From: Photobacterium angustum
Lineage (GTDB): Bacteria > Pseudomonadota > Gammaproteobacteria > Enterobacterales > Vibrionaceae
NCBI RefSeq assembly: GCF_002954615.1
Contig: NZ_MSCJ01000003.1
Location: forward strand, 1,116,001 to 1,180,000
Reading direction: 5' to 3'
DNA: 64,000 nucleotides
Of the stretch, positions 38,219 through 47,197 are shown piece after piece (position 1 is the first letter of the stretch; each line of letters opens with the position of its first letter). Both the position numbers and the translations under genes were made by a program. The notes under the pieces were generated by a model. That model saw nothing but the letters and a program-made list of their open reading frames with translations. It was not told the origin of the DNA and did no database searches.

Positions 38219-38257
38219 ACAAAAAAGGAGTAACTGATTTTTAACTGTTACTCCTTT
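38219..38257 (-). terminator. Bidirectional intrinsic terminator
   Basis: AAAGGAGTAAC (38224-38234) pairs with GTTACTCCTTT (38247-38257), with a T run on the minus strand and a short one on the plus strand. Confidence 0.85.
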
Positions 38258-38280
38258 ATCTTAAATATTAACTCAAAATT

Positions 38281-39762
38281 TTAGTTCATCGTTGCCTTTA
38301 TACTATTAGCTATTGATTCCGCTTTAGGGCCTAAAATTACCTGTGCGCTTTTCTTACCAATCCGCACCACACCTTTTGAACCAAGGGCTTTAAGGGCTTC
38401 TTCATCAAATAAACTACAGTCATTCACACCTAAACGAAGTCGTGTAATACACGCGTCAACAGAGATAATGTTACTTTCGCCACCCAACGCTTCAATATAA
38501 GCGACAGGATTAAGCCCTACTTCTTGTGATACTTTACTTTCGTCATCATCAACTGAAGGTGTAGGTAATTTAAATACCTTGATAACAAAGTAGAAAATCA
38601 CAAAATAAATCACAAAATAAGCAGCAATTAATGGCACCAATAACCATGGTTTCGTTGCTAGTCCCCAGTTAAGAACAAAATCAATCAATCCTGCTGAGAA
38701 TCCAAAACCATGTAAGATACCCAGTGAATTACAAATCACCATGGATAGACCAGACAGCAGTGCGTGAATACCGTATAAAACTGGCGCGATAAATAGGAAA
38801 CTAAACTCAATAGGCTCTGTAATACCCGTTAAGAATGAAGTAAAGGCAAGTGATAACAACATACCGCCAACTAACTTACGCTTGTTTTTCGGAGAAGCGA
38901 GTGTAAGCGCTAAAGCTGCTCCCGGTAAACCACCCATCATTACTGGATATGCCCAAGCCATATAAACGCCTGCAGTTGGGTCACCAGCAAAGAAACGGTT
39001 TAAATCACCACGAGTTGTGATATCAGCAATCTTTGTAATAACCGAGCCATCAATATTTGGTACCATTTGCCCTATTGATAGGTGTGAAACAACACTTGGA
39101 TTTAAACAAATCTGATGTAAAGATGAGCCTAACTCATACGAGACTTTAGTACATTCCCCAAGGCTGAACCAGAACACAGAATGAAGGAAGTAATGTAAAC
39201 CTAGAGGTATTAACGCACGATTTAATACGCCATAAATAAAATCACCAATGTAACCACTATGAGCAATCCACCCACTAAAATTATCAATACCTTGCTGCAC
39301 ATATACCCATACTTCGCCGCATACGATTGCCATAATTAAACAGCATAATCCTGCAACAATCGGGGTTAATCGCTTCCCAGAGAAAAATGCTAAGTAGTCA
39401 GGCATTTTAGCTTGGTAGGAGTAATTGTATGCATGCCCTGAAATAATACCGGCGATGATACCGGCAAAGAATCCTAGTTTTACGTCAGGGTTAATCGCCG
39501 TTGTCGCTTGCGTTAAAATAAAATAACCCACAACCCCTGCTAATGCTGCTGCACCTGAGCCGTCTTTTGATAAACCTACCGAAATACCTAAAGCAAAGAT
39601 TAAGGGAAGATTATCAAAAATACTGCTACCCGCTTTGGCTATAAAAGTGATGTCTAACAAATCGGGTTGTCCAAAGCGCAGCAATAACGCTGCTATCGGT
39701 AATGTCGCGATAGGCAGCATCAGTGCTTTACCTAATCGTTGAAAATAAGCGAAATTGACCAT
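38281..39762 (-). CDS. PTS permease EIICB, N-acetylglucosamine/glucose type
   Basis: Imports and phosphorylates a hexose-type sugar. 493 residues: EIIC membrane domain (1-400) whose first 35 residues (FFQRLGK-type start, IAALLLRFGQPDLL) match NagE of E. coli, then an EIIB domain with the phosphorylated Cys in VDACITRLRL. There is no EIIA domain. An insert of about 40 residues (around 225-265, before GDLNRFFAGDPTAG) is absent from E. coli NagE. The ATG at 39762 is preferred over an upstream in-frame codon at 39849. A divergent AraC-type regulator and direct repeats lie upstream, which is not the usual nag control. Confidence 0.88.
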   Translation of the reverse strand: MVNFAYFQRLGKALMLPIATLPIAALLLRFGQPDLLDITFIAKAGSSIFDNLPLIFALGISVGLSKDGSGAAALAGVVGYFILTQATTAINPDVKLGFFAGIIAGIISGHAYNYSYQAKMPDYLAFFSGKRLTPIVAGLCCLIMAIVCGEVWVYVQQGIDNFSGWIAHSGYIGDFIYGVLNRALIPLGLHYFLHSVFWFSLGECTKVSYELGSSLHQICLNPSVVSHLSIGQMVPNIDGSVITKIADITTRGDLNRFFAGDPTAGVYMAWAYPVMMGGLPGAALALTLASPKNKRKLVGGMLLSLAFTSFLTGITEPIEFSFLFIAPVLYGIHALLSGLSMVICNSLGILHGFGFSAGLIDFVLNWGLATKPWLLVPLIAAYFVIYFVIFYFVIKVFKLPTPSVDDDESKVSQEVGLNPVAYIEALGGESNIISVDACITRLRLGVNDCSLFDEEALKALGSKGVVRIGKKSAQVILGPKAESIANSIKATMN

Positions 39763-39912
39763 ATATGTATGCCTTTTTTTAGAGGATAGATAAGGCTGGT
39801 GAAATATAAGGGGGAATTTATATTTCACCTTTAAGTGTACGGATAACATTCATTGTTTATCCCTACCTTTGCCTTTAGCCATACAATAATCTTTTCACCG
39901 ATCAAGATTTGA

Positions 39913-40007
39913 TACTTTTTTATCAGATAGTAGTACTTTTTTATCACAACCGTATTTTTAGTGATAATTTCGATACTATATTGCTACAAAATAATACTTT
40001 TCTATCA
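39913..40007. promoter_or_regulatory. Three direct repeats between the PTS and AraC genes
   Basis: TACTTTTTTATCA occurs at 39913-39925 and 39934-39946, exactly 21 bases apart (two helical turns), and once with one change at 39995-40007. AraC-type proteins bind such direct repeats; these are candidate operators of the divergent regulator. Confidence 0.6.
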
Positions 40008-40048
40008 GGTCTTATTTTTTTAGATAAATAATCTTAGGAGTTCGGAAC

Positions 40049-40927
40049 TTGAAAGCGACATTAGAAAAGGTACCACAACGTATAGGCTGTTCATGGCGAT
40101 TTAAAAAAATCATAGAGCCAGTAAAAGAATTTAGTTGGCATTATCATCAAAAAGAATTTGAGTTACTGATCCACCGTAACTTTCGCTCACGCTGTCATAT
40201 TGGCCATTACCAAGGTGACTTTGATCAAGCCTCGATGATCTTAATTGCGCCTAATGTGCCGCATGGTATCGAGTCAATTAGGACAGCTGATAATAAAGAT
40301 TATGAAACTTTTGTTGTGTGGTTTAAGCAAGACTGGATAGCTAATATGATGTTCAGTTGTCAGGAGTTGAGGAAAGTTGACTCGCTGCTAAAGCGCGCTG
40401 AGAAAGGTTTACTTTTTAGCCCAGACACTACCCAAAAGGTGATCACTATCATCGAGACTATCGATGAAAATCATTTTGATCCGATTAACCTGCTGGCCGC
40501 TTTAATCCATATCTTTGAAGCACTTTGCCAAGATAAAGCCAGTCAAACCTTGCTCTCCCATAATGTCGAAAATAAAAATTACGATCAATGTAATAAAGAG
40601 AAAATTGAGCGTCTCTGTGCATTTATCGATCAACATTACGCGGAACCTATAACACTAGAAGATGTAGCTAACTTTATTTGTACCAGCGAAAGCACTATTC
40701 ATCGCTTATTTGAACAACATTTCAATGAAACGTTTATCCAATATCTTAAGAAACTCCGTTTAAACCACGCATCAGAATTATTAGTATCAAGTAGTGAACC
40801 AATTTCTCATGTCGCAGAACAAGTCGGTTATCGAAATCAAGCCAATTTTAATCGTCAGTTTAAACAATATAAAAGTATGACTCCGCGAGAATATCGGCGT
40901 ACTTATAAACTTGATGCTAAGGTATAA
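40049..40927 (+). CDS. AraC family transcriptional regulator
   Basis: 292 residues: an N-terminal cupin-like sensing domain (about 15-110; WHYHQKEFELLIH) and a C-terminal pair of helix-turn-helix motifs (about 190-290; EDVANFICTSESTIHRLFEQ, then VAEQVGYRNQANFNRQFK and MTPREYRRTY). The start is TTG at 40049 with TTAGGAG 8 bases before it. Divergent from the PTS permease and flanked by three direct repeats, so it most likely activates that gene in response to its sugar. Confidence 0.9.
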   Translation: MKATLEKVPQRIGCSWRFKKIIEPVKEFSWHYHQKEFELLIHRNFRSRCHIGHYQGDFDQASMILIAPNVPHGIESIRTADNKDYETFVVWFKQDWIANMMFSCQELRKVDSLLKRAEKGLLFSPDTTQKVITIIETIDENHFDPINLLAALIHIFEALCQDKASQTLLSHNVENKNYDQCNKEKIERLCAFIDQHYAEPITLEDVANFICTSESTIHRLFEQHFNETFIQYLKKLRLNHASELLVSSSEPISHVAEQVGYRNQANFNRQFKQYKSMTPREYRRTYKLDAKV

Positions 40928-40995
40928 AAGGTTTGTTTTAACTCTCTGATTAGAAATGATTAGGCAGATTTGACGTTAATAGATATACAAACCTT

Positions 40996-41319
40996 TTATT
41001 GTTCGAATGACAATGATTCAATCGCATCATCTATTGATCTAAACTGAATTTTGGTTAAACACATTTCTGCTTTTGAAAATTCATGTGCTTTAATCAGAGC
41101 TGTAACGGCCTCTAATGCTAGAAGATCACCTTTCATTTGAAAGCAAAACATATTGGTTTTGGAAAGAGTAAACGTAAACTGTTGACCATTACTATCGACG
41201 ATAACATCTGCATCACTCCAAATAAGTGACTGGCATTCATCCATTAAGTCACTTTCTGAGCTTAGGTAAATGAGTTCATCATCACCTTCTAATTTAAAGA
41301 AACACGGCCAATTAATCAT
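40996..41319 (-). CDS. DUF4144-like small protein
   Basis: 107 residues. The N-terminus INWPCFFKLEGDDELIYLSS resembles a small family of unknown function, recalled as DUF4144, found mainly in Vibrionaceae. Acidic, soluble, no signal. ATG 41319 is preferred to a GTG one codon earlier, with AGAGGT upstream. The stop codon overlaps one arm of a 13-base inverted repeat (40924-40936 with 40987-40999) shared with the end of the AraC gene, perhaps a shared terminator. Confidence 0.7.
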   Translation of the reverse strand: MINWPCFFKLEGDDELIYLSSESDLMDECQSLIWSDADVIVDSNGQQFTFTLSKTNMFCFQMKGDLLALEAVTALIKAHEFSKAEMCLTKIQFRSIDDAIESLSFEQ

Positions 41320-41611
41320 CACTCTACCTCTTAAGCATCATTATGTTTGTTACTATTTATCAAAAGAGAACCACAACGCAAACACGGTTTATTTTCTAAT
41401 AAGTGGCTAAAAAAAAGCGCTACTCCATGTCACCCAAACATGGGCAATACAACCAGAAAGTCCGCCGTCATAGCAGAAATAAAAATACTTTCATGATATT
41501 GGTCACGATTTAGCATATATAAGGTATAATATTCAGAACTCAATACCCTACTCGCTGAAAACACTGCGATTTGGTGTATTGCGAGCGTAAATACGAAGGT
41601 AATGAAAACAC

Positions 41612-41968
41612 ATGAATTTAAACCAAGAGCTTCAAAATCTTAATAACCGTATGGACAAGTGCCAGCGTAAACTTGCTGCTGCTATTCAACGAGATGACAA
41701 AGTTATCATCAAACAGTTTAAAGATGAGCTTACCAAGCTAAATAAAAAAGCTCAAAACGTTAAACACCGTAAATCATCTGAAGTGAGTAGCAAAGGTAAA
41801 GATGTTAAGTCTCTTGCTTTTAACCGTGTACTAACTAAAGCTGAACAAGCAGATATGGGCAAACTGAAAAAAACAGTTAAAGGCCTAGTCGTTGTTCACC
41901 CTATGACGGCTTTAGGTCGTAGCATGGGTTTAAAAGAAGTTACAGGTTACGCACCTAAAGCATTTTAA
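41612..41968 (+). CDS. yibL: YibL family ribosome-associated protein
   Basis: 118 residues. The N-terminal half is a basic coiled coil (NNRMDKCQRKLAAAIQ), and the C-terminal half carries the conserved YibL block with EQADMGKLKKTVKGLVVVHP followed by MTALGRSMGL. E. coli YibL is about the same length and has been found with ribosomes; its function is not established. Single gene with a strong terminator and a long leader. Confidence 0.9.
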   Translation: MNLNQELQNLNNRMDKCQRKLAAAIQRDDKVIIKQFKDELTKLNKKAQNVKHRKSSEVSSKGKDVKSLAFNRVLTKAEQADMGKLKKTVKGLVVVHPMTALGRSMGLKEVTGYAPKAF

Positions 41969-41989
41969 TAGACTTTAAGTGTCAAAGAA

Positions 41990-42018
41990 AAAGGCGAACA
42001 TTCATTGTTCGCCTTTTT
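41990..42018 (+). terminator. Strong intrinsic terminator of yibL
   Basis: AAAGGCGAACA (41990-42000) pairs with TGTTCGCCTTT (42006-42016), ending in five T residues. Confidence 0.9.
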
Positions 42019-42090
42019 ACTTTCTAAAACAAAAGTCATCAGATTAGCGATTAAACACCCTAACCTCCAAACACTTACCCAATAGAAGAC

Positions 42091-42756
42091 TTAAGAAGCT
42101 AGTGCTGTTAACTCTGTTGATAAGTGCTGATCAAAGCCGTAACTGACTAAACGCTCAAACGCATCCCACACTTCATTCGGTATAGATTGTGGCGTTGAAA
42201 ATCCACGCTCAGGGTAAAAACGGATACGTTGTAAATCACCAACCATCACATTAATCAAATCACCAAAGCTGATTGTATCATTGGCGTAATCATCAAAATT
42301 AATAGCTGGTGATGTCACTATAGCTTGCATGTTGGGCCATTGTTGCTCAAACGTCGCCAGTGTGCGTCGTTCCATAAAGGGCTTTTGTACGAGAATAAAG
42401 CTTTGAGGTGACAGCTCTTTTTGCTGTAATAAACGACGGGTAAAAAGGACATTCTCCCCCGTATTGGTTGATTCAGGTTCAATTAATATCGCCTCTTTTG
42501 GCACCCCCATATCTAGCGCTATTTTTGCAAAATGTTCGGCTTCTGAAGTGTTAAATAAGCCTTCGGTTAGCTCACCGACGCCACCAGAGAAAATGATATA
42601 AGGTGCAAGTCCTTGCTTATAAAGTTCTACCGCTCGCTCAGCGACACGTTCATCATTACTTCCTAGCACAAAGATACAATCACTCTTTACTATCTCGTGA
42701 TTCAACTGGTGATAATCCCAGATTATGGTTGCTAGTTCATAAATTCGTTTAGGCAT
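42091..42756 (-). CDS. YdcF/ElyC/SanA family (DUF218) protein
   Basis: 221 residues, mainly the DUF218 fold: SDCIFVLGSNDERVAERAVE near the N-terminus, then PYIIFSGGVGELTEG, SEAEHFAKIALDMGVP and a conserved Glu in IEPESTNTGENV. Unlike SanA or ElyC it lacks a membrane anchor, like cytosolic YdcF, which binds S-adenosylmethionine in E. coli. Biochemical role unknown. Confidence 0.88.
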   Translation of the reverse strand: MPKRIYELATIIWDYHQLNHEIVKSDCIFVLGSNDERVAERAVELYKQGLAPYIIFSGGVGELTEGLFNTSEAEHFAKIALDMGVPKEAILIEPESTNTGENVLFTRRLLQQKELSPQSFILVQKPFMERRTLATFEQQWPNMQAIVTSPAINFDDYANDTISFGDLINVMVGDLQRIRFYPERGFSTPQSIPNEVWDAFERLVSYGFDQHLSTELTALAS

Positions 42757-43208
42757 AAATCGTCCTTATTCGCAGCAAGATGAATAGATAATGTCTGAAA
42801 ATTAACGCTATTGATACAACCCTACATTGTTTTTCAATAAGGGATAAGTGGCATAATGCGTCTTAGTTATGATTGCATAATGACAAAGATAAGAAATTCA
42901 CTTAATACTGATAAAACTGTTTCAATACTGATAATCAAAATAAGTAACAGCAAGTATGTTGTACTCATCAAAAACGCTACGCTGCTCCTGCCTTATTATT
43001 ATATAAGACACTGACTAACAAAAACTGAATCACATCATAAAACAAGCAAAAAAAAGTGACATAGACTCGTCTACGTCACCTAGTATGTTTGGTCTTAACA
43101 TTATAACTTACGGTATGACACGTTTAACTCGCTACTAATCCACTTCGGGGTTATGTCGTAAATTATTCGTATACAACCAATGTTAAGCGAAACATTTATT
43201 AATTAAAA
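42757..43208. other. Intergenic region upstream of the YdcF-like gene
   Basis: No gene seen. It holds the promoter of the leftward YdcF-like gene, a purine/pyrimidine-mixed stretch without clear structure, and the YaeQ-family terminator at 43047-43079. Confidence 0.4.
43047..43079 (-). terminator. Intrinsic terminator of the YaeQ-family gene
   Basis: GTGACATAGAC (43056-43066) pairs with GTCTACGTCAC (43069-43079) with one mismatch. Eight T residues follow on the minus strand. It lies 130 bases past the stop codon. Confidence 0.75.
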
Positions 43209-43748
43209 TTAGCGCTTCCACCATTCAGGAATGATTGTTACGTTCGCATTCGCCGCACTCAACCAAGCCTGTTCACCTTCGATTGTTAGCTGTAATTGCA
43301 TGGTACGTTCCACCACACTTTCTAGCTGTTTCAACTCTTCATCACGAATATAGACAACAGAAACATTATCTAATGCATTGATTTTGCTTTTATTTGCTTG
43401 CCACCAGATAGAAGCTGCATTATCACCATAAGCAAAAATAATCACCTTCTCTGATTTATGTGACGCTTTACGAATACGTTTCTCATCAGGCAAGCCAAGC
43501 TCAACCCATAATTCAACATCATCAATTAGACTTTTAGTCCATAAATCAGGCTCTTCTGTGCTACTTACACCTTTTGTAAACTGCAAGTTGGGATCAGCAT
43601 TCAAACCCCAAGCAATGACGCGTAACATGAAACGTTGTAAAGTTTCTGATGGATGACAAGCAATAGTATGTTGCTGATCTAAATAGACATGTCGATCCAT
43701 GTCTGCCACGTTCATTTGTACTTTGTAAATAGTGGCATTGGTAGCCAT
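43209..43748 (-). CDS. yaeQ: YaeQ family protein
   Basis: 179 residues over the full YaeQ length: start ATIYKVQMNVADMDRHVY, the LHWELG-like stretch DDVELWVELGLPDEKRIRKA and the C-terminal TIEGEQAWLS. YaeQ has a PD-(D/E)XK nuclease-like fold but no established activity. ATG 43748 has AAGG upstream and matches the family start; an in-frame ATG 30 bases earlier does not. Single gene. Confidence 0.93.
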   Translation of the reverse strand: MATNATIYKVQMNVADMDRHVYLDQQHTIACHPSETLQRFMLRVIAWGLNADPNLQFTKGVSSTEEPDLWTKSLIDDVELWVELGLPDEKRIRKASHKSEKVIIFAYGDNAASIWWQANKSKINALDNVSVVYIRDEELKQLESVVERTMQLQLTIEGEQAWLSAANANVTIIPEWWKR

Positions 43749-43930
43749 ATAGTAAACCTTATTATTGTACTGTTGCATGTTATACGCCCTCCGTTGAGGT
43801 TATGTCTTACATAATTAGTGCCATTTCTGGCGCGTATAACAGTATTTTTTTATCCTTTGTGCTAACTGTTCTAAAAACAATTAGTTATCAATATGCTTTA
43901 CCGCGGATGAGGATTGTCTGTTATTGCGGC

Positions 43931-44239
43931 TTAATTTTGCGGAAATAACAGATAAAGATCAGTGTTTATTTTTATTAACTGCTCTTTGCCTGCTTTAGTC
44001 AGTGTTTTTTTAATTTTATATTCAAACACCATCGCATCACGCTTATTGAGTACTTTTTGTGACCAAGCCAATGTGAGTGGTCCTTTCCCTTTAAGGTACT
44101 TTGCACCTTTTTTACTGTGTTGGTGTTCTGCAAACCGACGTTCTATATCAGTTGTCACGCCGCAATATAACGTATTAGAAGAAGTTCTTATTAAATAGAC
44201 ATACCAAGGTGCTACGTCTTTTGTCGTTTCTTTACTCAT
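43931..44239 (-). CDS. GIY-YIG nuclease superfamily protein (YhbQ/UPF0213 type)
   Basis: 102 residues, a stand-alone GIY-YIG domain: YVYLIRT and LYCGVT form the core strands, followed by the conserved Arg (ERRFAEH) and Glu (MVFEYKIKK). The family is thought to act on DNA, with little functional data. The start is set at ATG 44239 because a complete terminator hairpin (44266-44290) of the upstream gene lies within the longer open frame that reaches 44305. Confidence 0.88.
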   Translation of the reverse strand: MSKETTKDVAPWYVYLIRTSSNTLYCGVTTDIERRFAEHQHSKKGAKYLKGKGPLTLAWSQKVLNKRDAMVFEYKIKKTLTKAGKEQLIKINTDLYLLFPQN

Positions 44240-44255
44240 CCAATACTCATCTCGT

Positions 44256-44290
44256 AAAAACAAAAACAGGTTCAGCAATGCTGAACCTGT
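44256..44290 (-). terminator. Intrinsic terminator of the YceH-family gene
   Basis: ACAGGTTCAGC (44266-44276) pairs with GCTGAACCTGT (44280-44290), and the minus strand continues with a T-rich run. Confidence 0.9.
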
Positions 44291-44352
44291 TCGCGTGGTA
44301 TTCAATCATGGATGGTTTAACAGCGCAATAAAACAATGCTTAACGTATCCAT

Positions 44353-45018
44353 TTATTCAGTTAATGAAGTAATCACTGCCTGTAACTCAGCCACTTGCTG
44401 TTTTAATTCTTCTACATCGTTTTCAAGTTGACTAATGCGTTCGTTATTACCAGAACCACTTGTTACAGCTTGTACTGCACTTTCATATGCTGAAAGATCA
44501 ATTTGGCCACTTAGCAAATGCATGTAACGACAGTCGCGTTTACCTGGCTCTCGTGGCAGTTTTACAACATATGGGCCTTTCTCGTCACTTGATAGTTTAG
44601 TTAACACAGCTTCAGCTTCACGTACGTCAGTAAATTCACATAAACGATTGGTTCGAGTGCGAATTTCACCGGCAGTTTGAGGGCCTCGAAGTAATAATAC
44701 AATCATTGCTCCGAGTTCTTGTTTTGTAAATTGTAAACTACCAAACTCGGTATTACAGAAGCGATGCTGGAATTTAGATACTCGACTACCAAAACTGCTG
44801 ACATCGGCAACCATACGTTTTGCTTTTAATTCTTCAACTGTGTCGAGTACTGTTGCTTCGTCAAGTGACATGACAGGTTCACGGCTACTTTTTTGATTAC
44901 ATGCCGTGGTTAAAGCATTAAGTGTCAATGGGTATTGATCTGGGGTTGTGATTTCTTTTTCAAGCATACAACCAATTACGCGAGCTTGATTTTGCGTTAA
45001 ATTAATTTCCATGCCCAT
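44353..45018 (-). CDS. YceH family protein (DUF480/UPF0502)
   Basis: 221 residues. Two winged-helix-like halves: LTQNQARVIGCMLEKEITTP and YPLTLNALTTACNQKSSREP in the first, GAMIVLLLRGPQTAGEIRTR in the second. A C-terminal coiled coil (about 190-220, QLENDVEELKQQVAELQ) follows. Found throughout gamma-proteobacteria with no proven role. GGGTGAAAG precedes the start. Transcribed alone and closed by its terminator. Confidence 0.92.
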   Translation of the reverse strand: MGMEINLTQNQARVIGCMLEKEITTPDQYPLTLNALTTACNQKSSREPVMSLDEATVLDTVEELKAKRMVADVSSFGSRVSKFQHRFCNTEFGSLQFTKQELGAMIVLLLRGPQTAGEIRTRTNRLCEFTDVREAEAVLTKLSSDEKGPYVVKLPREPGKRDCRYMHLLSGQIDLSAYESAVQAVTSGSGNNERISQLENDVEELKQQVAELQAVITSLTE

Positions 45019-45199
45019 CTTTCACCCTTTATAAAACTAACTCATTAAAATTAGACAATAATCGATATATTAACGACTATATTGAAGCATTATTTTTGTT
45101 CTTAACGAAAGATTATCACGTTAAATGCCAACAGCAAGCTGTAAAAATACAGTTTGTCTGCTTTTCAAACAACAATAACTTAATATTTAACTCACAATA

Positions 45200-46174
45200 T
45201 TAGTTTTCACTTTGATCAACAGGTAGATTAAGGTAATCCGCAGCAATATATTGATTGCGCCCTTTTGCTTTCGCTTGATAAAGCAACTTATCTACTTCTT
45301 GATATAAATTCTCAATACTTTCTAAACCAGTAGGTATCCAAGAAATAGCACCTTGGCTCACGGTTAATATTTTCGCTGTATCTGAATATTCATGTTTAAT
45401 TGCTAAAGAGGTAATCGCTTCTTTCAAGCGTTCACACTCTTTTACCGCTTGTTGACTATTACAATTACTTAGAAGGATAACGAACTCTTCACCACCATAT
45501 CTTGCACAAATTTCCCCCGCTCGGCTGAATTTGCCTTTTAACTGATAGGCCAACAGCTTTAAAGTATTGTCTCCTTCAATGTGACCATAATGATCATTGA
45601 AAGGTTTGAAGTGATCGACATCAAGCATAATAATCGTTAACGGCAAACCATTTCGGCCATGCAAGGACACTAACTCACTCAATTTTTGATCGAGATAACG
45701 ACGATTGGCTAAGGTGGTAAGCCCATCTTCATTGACTTGCTGTGACAATAACTCATTCGCTTGCTGTAGCTGAATTGAGGTTTGTTTTAATTGTCGCCTC
45801 ATGACCGATATACGTTGCATAGCTTTAATTTTAGCCGATAACACCATGCTATTAACAGGCTTGGTCAGATAATCATCGCCGCCTTTATCAATTGCTTCTG
45901 CGATGAGTTCAGGCTCTGAATGCGCACTCAGAAATATAATTGGTACCCACTCAGGAAAACACGCACGTATTTTCTGGGCAAGTTCAGTACCTTGCATATC
46001 TGGCATACAGATATCTAAAAGCACTAAATCAGGATCAAAGCTAGCATAACTGTTAAGTGCATCCTGTCCTGATGAAAAAGCTTTAACCACATGACCCAGG
46101 TTTTTCAACCTTAGTTCAAGATACAGTCGTTCAGATAAGACATCCTCAACTAATAAAATGTGCATCGGCTCCAT
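45200..46174 (-). CDS. Response regulator with diguanylate cyclase output
   Basis: Makes cyclic di-GMP from two GTP under control of a receiver domain. 324 residues: receiver (about 5-118) with acidic pocket ED (10-11), phospho-acceptor Asp54 in LVLLDICMPD and Lys105; a coiled-coil linker (118-148); GGDEF domain (150-315) with the active signature GGEEF at 227-231. The inhibitory site upstream reads RAGE instead of RxxD, so product feedback may be weak. No histidine kinase is adjacent. Confidence 0.94.
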   Translation of the reverse strand: MEPMHILLVEDVLSERLYLELRLKNLGHVVKAFSSGQDALNSYASFDPDLVLLDICMPDMQGTELAQKIRACFPEWVPIIFLSAHSEPELIAEAIDKGGDDYLTKPVNSMVLSAKIKAMQRISVMRRQLKQTSIQLQQANELLSQQVNEDGLTTLANRRYLDQKLSELVSLHGRNGLPLTIIMLDVDHFKPFNDHYGHIEGDNTLKLLAYQLKGKFSRAGEICARYGGEEFVILLSNCNSQQAVKECERLKEAITSLAIKHEYSDTAKILTVSQGAISWIPTGLESIENLYQEVDKLLYQAKAKGRNQYIAADYLNLPVDQSEN

Positions 46175-46409
46175 CTAGATACCTTAATAGTATTTTTAGT
46201 CTAAATTATTAAGCATTTTACATGCCTAATATAATATTGGCTTACAATGGATCAATAGTTAATTTAAAATCAAGCTTATTAAGCATGATGAGACAATAGT
46301 CACATCAAAGTAAAACATCGATTTATTACTGTTTTTGACATGATATATTGACATTTGACGTTAGAAATATAGGATTCTCCTCCTTAAACTTATGCTGTAG
46401 GAAAAAGCC

Positions 46410-46862
46410 ATGTCTGAGATGAACAAAAACGATGAGCAAATCGTTGAAGAAGTAACGTTTACGCTAGAAGACTGTTCACCAGAACTTCGTCAAGTTGTAA
46501 AATTTGAGAAAGTACCAACAGAACTTATTGATATGCTAGTTAATGTCTACAAAGTTTCTGAGCCAAGTACACGCGAAGCATGGAATTCACTACCTGCAAG
46601 TGCTCAAAATGTATTAGATAACTTCGAGCAATTTCATGCTCTAGTTGCACTAAGCCAAAGCTATTCAGGTGTTGATTTCCTAAGTGAAATGCAAGATACA
46701 AAGTTCCCTGAAGACATGAGTGCTGAAGAACAAGCAGAATACAAAGCATCTGCGCTTGATAAAGTTCTTCATAGCTGTGTGAAAGATATGTGTAAACAAC
46801 TTAAGAAAGCACGTCAAAACCCACCAATGAAACGTGAATTCAATATGATCTTTCAAAAGTAG
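46410..46862 (+). CDS. Hypothetical acidic protein
   Basis: 150 residues, soluble, rich in Glu, helical by appearance, and not recognised. A Cys in LEDCSPEL and a CVKDMCKQLKKARQ helix near the C-terminus are notable. AGGA precedes the ATG and a good terminator follows, so it is a well-formed single gene. Codon use is close to that of well-expressed genes in the window. Confidence 0.7.
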   Translation: MSEMNKNDEQIVEEVTFTLEDCSPELRQVVKFEKVPTELIDMLVNVYKVSEPSTREAWNSLPASAQNVLDNFEQFHALVALSQSYSGVDFLSEMQDTKFPEDMSAEEQAEYKASALDKVLHSCVKDMCKQLKKARQNPPMKREFNMIFQK

Positions 46863-46888
46863 TTATTAAATAAATAGCTATAGAATAT

Positions 46889-46917
46889 AAGGAGTAGCAT
46901 TTGCTGCTCCTTTTTTG
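46889..46917 (+). terminator. Intrinsic terminator
   Basis: AAGGAGTAGC (46889-46898) pairs with GCTGCTCCTT (46903-46912) with one G-T pair, followed by T residues. Confidence 0.8.
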
Positions 46918-47197
46918 TTGGAAAAATGAAGTAAGAATGTAATCAACATAAAAAAAGAAATAAACATAGCATCTAATTTATAAAACCACATTCAACGTCT
47001 CAATACGTTATCTTGTCTGCTTATATTGTTTTCAGGTTTACCAATCATACCCTAGCATTAAAAAACCCATATAATTAACAAGTTGCAACAATTTAAAGCA
47101 CTTAACGCTAACTTAATGCAGCAGTTTTACGTAACTTTTTATAGAGCTTCGTGATATCATACAAAATTGAATGATTTCAATAGCTAGAGGTTCATGG
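46918..47197. other. Leader of the CadC/ToxR-like gene
   Basis: AT-rich, no gene seen. It should hold the promoter of the membrane regulator. Confidence 0.35.

Noticed and set aside
44240..44305. Longer N-terminus for the GIY-YIG protein
   Set aside because: The extension would translate through the complete terminator hairpin of the upstream gene.
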